A stretch of DNA of 64,000 nucleotides from contig RQOL01000024.1 of assembly GCA_013076295.1 (NCBI GenBank), forward strand, positions 2,309,158 to 2,373,157. The letters are read 5' to 3'. Shown here piece after piece: positions 13,294 through 30,404 of this stretch (position 1 is its first letter; the number at the start of each line of letters is the position of its first letter). A model generated the notes under the pieces. The model worked only from the letters and a program-made list of their open reading frames with translations. It did no database searches and had not been told where the DNA came from. The position numbers were made by a program, and so were the translations under genes. This DNA comes from Sanderia malayensis (taxonomy: Eukaryota; Cnidaria; Scyphozoa; Semaeostomeae; Pelagiidae).

Positions 13294-13929
13294 ATGGAAA
13301 TGTTCAAAAGAAAACGCAAGAGGAAGAGGAAGTTGAAGGATGATGTTGCTGCGAACAACTCAGGCGAAGAGCGTGAGTGTGACAATTCTGTTGGGCTGGC
13401 TGCCCTTCCAGAAGTTGTCTTGCTCAACATTTTGCGTTTTTTAGAGACTGACCATATCATTCAATTTTCAATGACCTGCAAAAGAATCAATGAAATCCTT
13501 CCTAAATTTAAAAGAATAAGAGCTAAGGACTTTGATAAATATGGTCCCTCATCTGGTAACTGGTGTCCAGAGAAATGGTTTGATGGCCCTAGATTGAAGA
13601 ACAAAATTAAAAAAATAACAATGTCGATGAGATGGGTGGATCAAGGATATGGGAACAGGAAAGGAGAGGTATGGTTGAAATTAATGAGAGGCAAAACAGA
13701 AATCACTGAGTGTAGAAACACATTTGGGCGTGCAAAACATGATGAGGAATTTAGAAATATTGAGATATGCAAAGGGCCAATTGTGATGCAATCGAAAGAG
13801 GGTGATCATCTGAGAGTAATGCACAATGTTGGAGGAGGGGGTGGACATTCACTCAGTGTGAAACATTTTCAGATGATACTGGAGTTTGAAAATTTTTATG
13901 GTGCTGGTGGTGAGAGTCAAATTGTCTGA
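13294..13929 (+). CDS. intronless F-box protein with C-terminal F-box-associated domain
   Basis: A single exon encodes 211 residues. The N-terminus is strongly basic (KRKRKRKRK, residues 5-13), a likely nuclear localisation signal. An F-box at about 34-75 reads LAALPEVVLLNILRFLETD followed by MTCKRINEIL, the helix set that binds SKP1 in SCF ubiquitin ligases. The C-terminal half (about 95-205) carries IKKITMSMRWVDQGYGNRKG and a poly-Gly turn (VGGGGGHSL). To my knowledge this pattern recurs in lineage-expanded F-box proteins of marine invertebrates and probably forms a beta-sandwich substrate-binding domain. The ATG at 13294 is chosen because an in-frame stop lies upstream and the basic tract begins there. 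Lack of introns, in a window where every other gene has many, suggests origin by retroposition. A polyadenylation signal (AATAAA) follows near 14240. Confidence 0.85.
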   Translation: MEMFKRKRKRKRKLKDDVAANNSGEERECDNSVGLAALPEVVLLNILRFLETDHIIQFSMTCKRINEILPKFKRIRAKDFDKYGPSSGNWCPEKWFDGPRLKNKIKKITMSMRWVDQGYGNRKGEVWLKLMRGKTEITECRNTFGRAKHDEEFRNIEICKGPIVMQSKEGDHLRVMHNVGGGGGHSLSVKHFQMILEFENFYGAGGESQIV

Positions 13930-14538
13930 TTGTCTACTTGCTGTAAGCACATATGACACCATTGAATAACTTTCAGAAGATGTTTTGGTTCCACGATGCA
14001 TATTTTTTAAGTAGACTTCAATAATTTTTTAATTATAGAATGAGAGAATTTTAGTTGCTTTTTGCTCTTGAAGGAACCGAAGGCAACAAAAATAATCTAT
14101 ATTAATGACATTAATTTAGATATATATATATTTATGAATCATACTTCATGTTTGTTTGATGTAGTTTTTCATTTATTGTTTTGTATTTGCATGCTTTGAA
14201 AGAATTCAACAGTTGTTGTACCAGACAATAATAGGCTTTGAAATAAAGATTGAGTTGTGAACAAAACCATGTCATGAGATTAGCCATTTTCCATACTTAT
14301 CTCTTAAAAATCCAAATCAGTTGGTGAAATTTGATAGCACTTATGTATAAAAAAGTCAACAAAACGTCAAAATTTAACAAAACAATTATATATTTACATG
14401 TTCATTGTTTTTTATTCTATTTATTGCATTTTATTCTATATTTTCCAACTTTCATATCGTCTCTAAGCTGATATAATGGCAGTTAATTCTTGATATTTCT
14501 TTGCAATAAGCTCTCAAGTGCTTACCTTTCTCTGCGTT
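13930..14538. other. convergent intergenic region
   Basis: About 600 bp between the 3' ends of the F-box gene (plus) and MSH2 (minus). It contains AATAAA near 14240 on the plus strand and AT-rich tracts that fit 3' UTRs. No other feature was seen. Confidence 0.7.
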
Positions 14539-21631
<7,093 letters not shown>

Positions 21632-21902
21632 CGCGTGTAGCTCCAATTTTTGAAAAATATAAAAGTAACGTTGCAGCAGGCTAGGCCGGTAGGGAGAAGA
21701 GAAAAATTCAACAACAATTTACTGCTTGGTTTGACACACGTGTTTTTTAGCGCGAAATGCGCACGTGAGAGGCAACAACAACAACAACATATCTCACCAA
21801 CTTCAATATCATATCATTCGTTTGCTCATTAATACATGATAAACATCATTAAAAAATAGCTATCTATTAATTAAAATGCATACTAAATACAATGCTACAC
21901 AT
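21632..21902. promoter_or_regulatory. PEX1-MSH2 intergenic spacer (271 bp)
   Basis: This spacer must contain both the PEX1 3' UTR and the MSH2 5' region, as both are read from the minus strand. It includes a CACGTG-like box (GACACACGTG near 21735 and GCACGTGAG near 21760) and a short (CAA)n tract. No TATA box is obvious. The spacing is short for this window and raises the possibility of linked transcription, which is not shown. Confidence 0.45.
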
Positions 21903-24900
21903 TTAGGCTAACGTTACACGCTGATTCATTTCATTTGCCGGATTTTTTGAGCCTTTTCTCAGCGCCATGAAATTCTCGTATCTGAAAAAATAAATAAGGT
22001 CGCGTTCTAGTAAAAAAGCTGTGACGTCTTAACAGAGTCTAACACGTGCATAAAAGGTTACTTACATTTTCTCGTAGCGTTTCCTTTCAGAATTGGTAAC
22101 AGATGGCCCTGTGTCTTCAAGCGCTTCTTCGACATCAGTTTGATTAATTTGCAATGAAAAAGTATCCTCAACCATCTACAAGATAGATAAAGAAAGATAA
22201 CACACAAACACAAATAATGAAATTACTACTAGCACAAATAGAATTATATATACTACACGAGATAATACTATGAATACTCGAACTCTGGTGTGTTCTTGGT
22301 TCGAGTATAGAATGAAATACCCACCTCTGCTGGAAGGTTCTCATCAACTTCAGCTAAAGAGACGGATGGGTAGTTTCTATGGATTGACTTCAGTTGTGCA
22401 TTGTAGAGCAAAGCCTTGATATCTGCTCCCGAAAATCCCTTCGTTTTTTCACTTATTGACTTGAAATCCATGCTGTCCTCAACGTCAAGGTTGTTGCTTA
22501 ACGCCTTCAGAATTTCACACCTTTCCTCCTGAAAAAGAACATCAGATTCTTACGTGAAACAAAAGTCTAAACATTACTGAGGGTCAGATGATCTAAGGGA
22601 GCTGGCTTCAATGTCATCTGCTATCAGTAAACTACAACAGTAAAACCTAATTATAGCAAACTCTTTTCCAGCATAGCAAGGCAAACAGTCGTTGCATTGA
22701 ACTACTCCATGACACAATTAATGCTCTGTTTAACGAGCCTCGGATACAGATATTACCTGCACCCGTTCGAGGCTCGATCCTCCACTCGTTTAGTTTCAAA
22801 CAATGCATATAGAATGTGCATTAAGAGGTTCCTACCTCGTTTGGCATGGAACAGAATACACACTTATCTAGCCTTCCGGGCCGCAACAAGGCCGGGTCGA
22901 TAAGGTCTGGTCTGGACGTAGCTGCAAGAATGAAGACTTTATCCAATTTCTCAACACCATCTAGTTGCGTAAGCAATTGATTGACAACTCTATCTGTTAC
23001 GCCTGTGTTGTCGTGGCCTCGTTTTGGTGCAAGGGCGTCGAATTCATCGAAAAAGAGGATGCACGGACTTGCACTCTGAGCTCTGAAAGAAAACACACAT
23101 TCGTGAAGGAATGATATAAACTTAGAATATAAATATGTATCACATTAACTATAATATTGAATGAAATGATTTTGAAGACCTTGCAAAAAGATCTCGGACA
23201 TTTTGTTCGCTGCTTCCAACATATTTGCTGAGCAATTCTGGGCCTTTGATGCTGACGAAGTTCATGCCACATTCTTTGGCAATGACACCAGCTAAAAGAG
23301 TCTTTCCTGTACCAGGAGGGCCGTACAACAAGACACCAGATCGCATGCGCAGAGAACACTTGGAAAACAGATTAGGGTACTGCAGGAAAAATTAGAATTA
23401 CTCAATATCAACATGACACTAATCCCCGCACCTAAAAAGTTATATATAAGTTGGTCTGTCTGAGGAGCGCTTTAGCACAACAAGGTAACACTGAATCTGT
23501 CTTTCTCCTTCTGTGCTTCTCCGATTAACGCTTTCTGTTATGTACATCAAGCACTTCTCATATTGTAAATAAGTAATATATAGATTGACTTTGATAATTT
23601 GTTGACAATAATTTGATACCCTTACTTTAATTGGCCATGTGAATGTTTCTTGTAAGATCTTCTTAACATCGCCAAGGCCCCCAACATGGTCCCAGCCATG
23701 CTCCCCAGGTCGATGCAAATCTATTCCATGAAGCCCGAGAGGTTTGTAGCCAGAGAGAGCCTCCTCAAAATCATCTTTACTTAATACCAAGGCATCTAAT
23801 GGAAAATAACCAACATTGAGTCAATAATGCTTATAATTTTAATGTTTACATGTCTGATGTTTACATGATCGATCATATTGATCATAAAAACATTAGATAT
23901 CTACTGGTGGGATTTGGTGAGCTCTGATGCGAAGCATTAGGTTCTCACCTTGATCCTTCTCTTCTCTGTGACGTATTGCGTAATGCTTTGCTCTGCATAC
24001 TACAGCATTCACATCTGCTGGCAAAAATCCTTCGGTTCTCTTAGCCACTTCTCTGCAATGATTTAGCAAACACAATAAACACAGCTTAGAATCTCTCCCT
24101 CACAACAAGCAACAACACAATAGACGAGTATAAAAAGCACGAGGAAATTGCGAAGGAGCTAAGATGGCTAGAAAAGCTTTGTGAATGTAGAGAGGTAGAG
24201 AAGACTCTCCTAACTCACACTGCGCATGCGTCCTCTTCTAAACAGCATCCATTTGTTTCTGTAAGCGATTTGAGAATGCTCTCTCTTTGTTCAAGGTCTG
24301 GTGGCGCAAGGACGATGGAGTCACTCACAAAATGCCAACCAGACGCAGAGTTGAATACTTCATGTAACGAGTCCTTGGATTTCGAGACAATTATCAAAGC
24401 TACTCGATTTGACATCACCATTTCTTCACGGAGAATATCTTTGAGACCTAGACAAATTAAAACATCACAATCGGACACAATCTGAACGAATCTGAACCTA
24501 TAATGGATCGATCTAAAGCAACATGGACAAGGTGAAAGATTGTGGTCTAATCGGAAAACGATTTCAGGATCTATTATAGGTTGACTTCAGAATGGATGAA
24601 GGATTCGCAGCATTCCAAATTAACCCAAGAATGGATTATGCATCGCGATAAACTCAGATTACCTTCACTTAATCTCGCTTGATGAACTATAGTAACCCCA
24701 GAATGGATTAGGGATTCGCAGCAATCCAAATTAATCTAAGAATGGATTATACATCGCAATAAACGCAGATTACCTTCACTTAATCTCGCTTGATGAACTA
24801 TAGTCGGCTCTGCGTCTTTCACTGGATCGGATGGGAAAATCAGATTGTCCAGATCATCGAGAACTAAAACAGACGGCTGCTTCCATCTGGCATCTTTGAA

Positions 24901-27900
24901 AGCGGTCACAAATCTTGATACGATGTTCTCAGGCTTCTTACCTATCAAAGAAGCAAAAAATAACTCAATTCATCGTAATCATCACATAATACATTAATAT
25001 ACTAATGCAGTGCTATTTAGTGTAAAGAGTATTGCCGCAAGAGGAGTGTGTGAATGCCAAGTCGAAGTACATAACAAAGCTTAGTTTATACGACGCATTT
25101 CTGACTAGAACACACTACATTTTGAAACTATAAAACAGTTTGCCATGGCTCAAAGTATGCGTAAACATTGGCAGGACAACATAAGAAAACTATAAGGTCG
25201 CATCTCTAACGACCCTAATGCACCCCGAAGCAATCTATTTGCCAGTGCGTCGAATATTCACTGAATAAATTCTAATTTACAAACCTCGCAATGAAGTGCA
25301 ATTGATGATCTCGATATGCGCAAAGTATGGAGGCTGTTCAAAGATGTTGGAAAGTCTGCGTGCAAAAGAGGTTCTTCCTGAGCCACAAGCGACGCTTCTG
25401 GAACTTCCACAAATCAACAACGAACCTTTTTGTCTCTCTATTCCATTCGAAGAGCCAAGAGGAACTCGATAATCCAAAACATTAGCCAAATGGTTTCTCG
25501 CTCGGTCAAGCAAAACTTCAACTCCCCTGAAATTAAAAACAAAACACAAAAAACATACTATTATGCATGCTTGAGAATTGCTTATGAAATGAAAGATATC
25601 ACTAACCAAATGAAAATTCCAGGATGTGATATAACCAAATACATGGCAAATAGTTATAGTTATATGTTTTTAATGTTGCTTACCCAAGCTTTGTTTGAGA
25701 TAAGTTCGACTTGGTGCACGCATGCTCTGATAGTTCGGTCTCCGTTGAATGGTTGGTGATGTCATCCTCATTTACGACAATCGATAAACTACCAAGTGAG
25801 TTTTCATTGATCCGGAAATATTGTTGTCCGGGTGTGGATACGTTTCTGACCGTCAGGATCGAGAGAGCTACGCAAACTGTTGGTTCTGAAAAGAACAAAA
25901 ACAATGCATGAAAGTAAAGAAGTAAAGAAGTAAAGAAGTAAAGAAGTAAAGAAGTAAAGAAGTAAAGAAGTAAAGAAGTAAAGAAGTAAAGAAGTAAAGA
26001 AGTAAAGAAGTAAAGAAATCGTCCCCATTACCTTTTTTATGACTGATCTCAATAGTTACGTCATTATTCAATAAAACTCCTTCAGGTTGCTTTGCTGAGC
26101 ATTGCTTGCGTATCCACTGTCGAAACAACTCAATAACAGCATCTTTAGGTAGTTTTGATTGGTTTTCGAGCAGTGTTAACACAATACCACGCGCTGTAGA
26201 TGGCTTCTTCTCACTCAAACACTTCACTCTGACGCAATCACCTTGCTGCAGTCGTAAATGATGACGTAATACATCACTGGTTGCCATGTTATTTGGAAGA
26301 ATCGGAAGATGTGGCGAAGATTTTGCACGGCAAACTTCGATGATAGCAGCTATAAAGAGATATATGTACCATGGAGTATTTATTTAACCAACTTTATTGG
26401 GAATAAAGGATTACTTTGATATTGCAAGGGTTTTGTAGACTGGGGAGGTGGGAGTGTACTCACTGATAGCACCACTTTGCGTGTTGAAAATGCTATCTTG
26501 TGGAAAAATTGCTATTATCACAAGGGGTTTTTCAAACTAGGGGTGGGGGTGAATGCATTGTAAAGTGGTAATGCAAGGCTTGTCAAACCAGGAAATTAAA
26601 TATACCAGGGTATCATCATTTATCACATACTTACATTCATGGCTGACTGAAGGTTGATCATTTTTCTTTCCTTTCTTCTTCTCAACCCGCTTGTCACTTG
26701 GAGACTTGACTTTGCAGACATGCATAACGATTCTATCTGAGCATTCAATGGAGTCATGACAACCGCATTTGCTCAAACTGTGAAATACCTCCTCATCAAC
26801 AAACGATTGGAATGGAGTGATTATGCTAGAGCCATCTTGCAAAGCAATCGGATGCACTCGTAAGAGCTTATCTGTATGCTTTTCAAGTTTAGACTCCTTC
26901 AAATCTGAGTTGAAGTCATTCCTTACCAAAGAGTATCTCAATTTCCTGCTATGCTGTATCTCATTGCGAATAGTTTTCACACCCAGAATATCTGCTATAG
27001 ACTCCCAAACACTAAAACTTGATTTACTCTTTTCATTTTCAAATCTTGGTCCTCCGAGATTTGGTCTTGGCTCTGACATATTTCTGTCTTGGTTTGCTAT
27101 TTTCTTGCAATTTACATCATCGCCAGAACCCTGGTCAACATTCCCAGCCATTGCTGGAGCGAGATTAAGTTCGGTAAACTCTTCCAAATATGCAAAGTTC
27201 CTCTTTGGAATGATAGCCTCTAAACATAAATGACATAACATGCAGTAAGTAGATGATACGCTGTGTAAGCATGGCAAAAACTTGCAAATGGTAATCAGCA
27301 TATCCTGGTATCTATATTACATAGAGTACCCAGTGGATATTTACAAATAAGTATTTACCGATTTTCAATTGAACAACTGCAGAGCCTTTGAGAAACAACG
27401 GAAATGTCAGACCCGGTGAGACAATTCGAATTTGATTCAAAAGATTTTGCTCAATGCTTTTACTGTTCAACTCCTAGCAAACAAAATACACATGATAATA
27501 TTATATTAAATCCACAATTCTACCCTTAAGCAGCCAGCTACCACGGCCGGCAGCTAACAAGTTACCAACAGGGAGAAAGAAATAAGGACCTAAAAACTTG
27601 TGGAGATGTACATGAGAGTGCAAGGATGACGAAAAAGATACAATGAAGTGTAGGAAGATGTGATAGATAACGTACCACCATGTCCCATTCAGAACTTTTG
27701 ACTGGCACGACAAAGACTTGCGAACAAGGCTGCATTGATTTGACGGGATATACATAAACCTGAAAAAAAATATTGACAATACTCAATCTTTTGCAATAAA
27801 CGCTGGGTCAAGGAATAATCTACTATATAGCATCCTAGTTATCAATTCAAGAGAAAAAGATATGCAAAACCAGATAAATACAATTTATACCATGTCTCCA

Positions 27901-28449
27901 TTTGTGAGGTGAATTGAATCTGCAAAATGTTTTCCAATGTATATGAAGAACGCGGAGTCTTTAACATTACCTTTATGTGCAGACCATGAAACAAATGTCT
28001 GCCTCTGAAATGAGTCTTCAACACAAACAATCGCAGGCTAAAATAACGATACACAGTCATTATAAGTTGGCATTTCAACGTGGTACCAGAGACAAGACCC
28101 ACGTGTTACTGGTCAACAAAACATCTCATTTTCCAAATAGAATAATGCTTTCATCCAAAATATGGTACTTTTATTGCCTCTATGACAACTTAAAGACTCT
28201 TTACAACAATTATGTTCATGTTCTATTTTCCAATTAAAGTTAAAGATCGAACTCTGTTGTCCTGTGTTTGCTCTATCAAGTCTGATTGATGAAGAACAGC
28301 AATAACACTCTTTGAAATCAACTTACAACATTTGTCCTATTGTTCGGGCCACTACAGTGTCTTGCAAGAGAATTCGATAATTCAACAAAACAATTTTTCG
28401 TATTTGGCTTCACAATGGCCGTTGCCAACAATTTTTTCTTCTCAGACAT
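21903..28449 (-). CDS. PEX1: peroxisome biogenesis AAA ATPase PEX1
   Basis: About 18 exons from ATG 28449 to TAA 21903 encode roughly 1,100 residues. PEX1 and PEX6 form the hexameric motor that pulls ubiquitinated PEX5 out of the peroxisomal membrane. The start exon reads [15 protein letters not shown]. The N-terminal region includes [20 protein letters not shown] (27762-27676). The D1 domain has a degenerate Walker A (CGSGRTS, near 25370) and Walker [11 protein letters not shown] (24942-24774). The D2 domain is canonical: [20 protein letters not shown] (exon 23378-23181), [20 protein letters not shown] and [20 protein letters not shown] (exon 23083-22837). The last exon ends QRVTLA, like the human terminus QKVTLA, so the 3' end is secure. 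An intron holds a 106-bp duplication of an exon end, and another is filled by an 8-bp repeat. Confidence 0.97.
24588..24804. repeat. PEX1: 106-bp tandem duplication spanning a PEX1 exon-intron junction
   Basis: Copy A (24588-24693) and copy B (24699-24804) are about 90 percent identical by eye. Copy B contains the last 31 nt of the PEX1 exon ending at 24774, its splice donor, and 75 nt of intron. Copy A lies wholly in the intron and repeats the same exon end and donor. The 3' halves (the exon part) are identical. Confidence 0.95.
25911..26019. repeat. PEX1: (GTAAAGAA)n microsatellite in a PEX1 intron
   Basis: About 13 perfect copies of an 8-bp unit fill most of a 146-bp intron (25886-26031). 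On the transcribed strand it reads TTCTTTAC repeats, which are pyrimidine-rich and run toward the acceptor. Confidence 0.97.
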
Positions 28450-28589
28450 CTTAATAAATGGTTAAATAAATTAACAACTAGTCACTGCAATAAGCTCCCC
28501 AATCCAAAAGGGTCGGCAGTGAATAATATTTTTTTAATTGACACAAAAATCCATTGAGTTGAATTGACCTTACTCGACATCGAGAAAAA

Positions 28590-28639
28590 TCATAGAGATA
28601 GGATATAAGATACGTGTATATTATATCCTATCTCTATGA
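28590..28639. repeat. perfect 18-bp inverted repeat
   Basis: The arm TCATAGAGATAGGATATA at 28590-28607 is exactly complementary to 28622-28639, with a 14-nt AT-rich loop. It lies about 140 bp upstream of the PEX1 start codon, in its promoter or 5' UTR. It could be a hairpin in RNA or the remnant of a small palindromic element. Confidence 0.95.
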
Positions 28640-28754
28640 GAAAAATAGAAATAAATAAAATGTAAATACAAATATGGGGTTAAATTTAAATTTTTATTTT
28701 TTATTCCAATGCAACTAAAATAAACTAAATAGCTTTCAAATACTTCTCACAAGT

Positions 28755-29080
28755 AATAAAAAAAAAAAAATAAAAATAAAAATAAATAAAAATTTGTTGC
28801 GCTCACACCCACCTTGTGTATACGCATGGATAACTACCCTTAGCATCACCCTAGACTCTGAGGTGTTGCACTACCATGAGCTCTTGCGAGTACATATTAG
28901 ATGAAGTCTAACTCTCGAGCAAATGGCGGAGCCGCTGAAACCCATTGAGGTTTTGTTTGCCCACGTCCAACAAGCGTAGTGCCAATACAACATGTTGACG
29001 GGGCGGTCACTGCTGGGAGTCGAACTCCCGACCTTCAGGTTGGCACCCTGAAGACCTATCCGCTAGGCTATGCAGTCACA
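28755..29080 (-). repeat. tRNA-Gly(GCC)-like element, probable tRNA-derived SINE or pseudogene
   Basis: On the minus strand from about 29077 the sequence has a tRNA A-box-like TAGCCTAGCGG, a 6-bp anticodon stem TTCAGG/CCTGAA closing the loop GTGCCAA (anticodon GCC, glycine) and a B-box-like AGTTCGACTCC. A D stem GCCT/AGGT also forms. The fold is not canonical. There is one extra base between D and anticodon stems, the T stem pairs cleanly only with a 5-base loop, and the acceptor stem has mismatched ends. Downstream about 200 bp of unrelated sequence leads to a T-rich tail (A-rich 28755-28795 on the plus strand). This layout of tRNA head, body and simple tail fits a SINE, although a lone tRNA pseudogene is possible. 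Confidence 0.5.
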
Positions 29081-29109
29081 CTTATGTAGAGTGTCGTAAG
29101 TTCTAGTCT

Positions 29110-29229
29110 ATAGAAGGTGTGAACACGTGACGTTTCAATCTCTAAAGGTGGGCAGACATGCGCATTAACATGTTCCTGGGCAGTGCGCAGGAGCGTATAT
29201 AATGTAATGGTGTTCTCAATGGATGACGT
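29110..29229 (+). promoter_or_regulatory. promoter-like module shared with RPGR
   Basis: The segment at about 29124-29170 (CACGTGACGTTTCAATC then AAAGGTGGGCAGACATG) closely matches 57538-57583 upstream of RPGR. In both places it lies roughly 100-130 bp before an ATG. It contains an E-box/CRE-like CACGTGACGT and is followed by GC-rich NRF1-like sequence (CAGTGCGCAGG). It may be a shared promoter module or a dispersed repeat. Confidence 0.5.
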
Positions 29230-29487
29230 ACTGGGGTGCCCCCTTTGCTGCGAGAGATCTCACAAAAAGTGCTTTTTGTTGCTTAAAATGCGAAAAAATT
29301 AGGGCAAGGAGTGAATTCGAAGGTTGGCGAGGAATCAACAAAAGGAGGGAATTCCCAAGAATTTTTCATTCGTAAGTGTTCATGTTGTTTTGTACAAAAT
29401 TAAATTCAACTAGCTAGGCTAGGCCTATACAACTCGTTTAAAAAAGAAACTGAGATTTGTCAGTAAAGCTTTTTATTTTATCGTTAG

Positions 29488-29649
29488 ATGGCAAAGTTTG
29501 TTTATTTTGCGTATGAAACTGGCAACCAATCCACAGTAAAAGGCAGCGAAAGTGTGGGCAAAAAATGCGAAGGCTTCACACTCAGCAAACTTGATAAAAA
29601 CACCCTTGTCGTTTGCTATAATGGAGAAGAAGAACCAGGGCTTTTGTAA
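29488..29649 (+). CDS. possible small protein or short exon, 53 codons
   Basis: An ATG directly after a plausible acceptor (TTTTATCGTTAG) opens a 53-codon frame starting MAKFVYFAYETGNQSTVKG and ending EEEPGLL. Residue and codon composition look protein-like. A good donor (TTCATTC|GTAAGTG) lies upstream at about 29369, so a 5' exon beginning near 29200 is possible. Another ATG at 29620 opens an overlapping frame with CKHVKC. I recognise neither protein. Confidence 0.3.
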   Translation: MAKFVYFAYETGNQSTVKGSESVGKKCEGFTLSKLDKNTLVVCYNGEEEPGLL

Positions 29650-30404
29650 ACACGTCAAGTGTGGAGATCCAAAGAAGCTTTTTATCAAGTTTTATCCAGA
29701 TCTTGTTTGAACCTGCTTTAAGTACTCAATAGTTTTGATATTTACCTGTATAAATTATGGTTATATAGAATAGTTTTTTATGCTGTAGTTATACTTTTGA
29801 TTCAAGTGAAACGGTCTGTAATATTATGTAGACAATGAAGACATAACAAGAACATAACGCTGTTAAAAACCTGACTGTTCTACAGTGTATATTTGCATTT
29901 ACTTCCTATCATATTTGTTAAGCTACCTATTAATTAGGACCTTCTGATCACTTTGAAAAGTTCACCTGCAGCAGTGGCCGCGACAAGTCAATTATTTTAT
30001 GTATACTCCATGAATGTTCAAAATGATTAATTATGTCCCGTAAACTTTGCCTTGATATTATACCTAAAATTATATATAGAATTAAAATTGATATTACTAC
30101 ACAATTTCAAACCAGTAACCCTCAATATTAACAACAAATCAGGTCATTTGTATCATGCAATGTGCGATTGTTTTTATTGGGCCTAAGCGCTGCAGAGATA
30201 CGGAAGCAAATTTGAAAGTATCTCGGAGTGAAAGAAAGGAACGAACCTATAACCTTTGAAATTTTTCTCCTGTCATTGTCGAAAGGTTCTTAAAAATCTT
30301 GTTAGGGTCTCAGAAGTGAGGCATAGTAATCAATTCTGTAAGTAAATTAATAAAAAAATCAGCAATAACTTCTTGGAACTCCCACAACAATATACAACTA
30401 ACGC

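Noticed and set aside
22630..22760. Possible fourth MITE starting ACAGTAAAACCTAATTATAG in a PEX1 intron
   Set aside because: Only one end resembles the TACAGT termini. No matching inverted end could be found, so it is not reported as an element.
26817..27233. Plus-strand 138-codon open frame
   Set aside because: It lies opposite the large PEX1 exon 27222-26635, which joins in frame to the rest of PEX1. No independent evidence.
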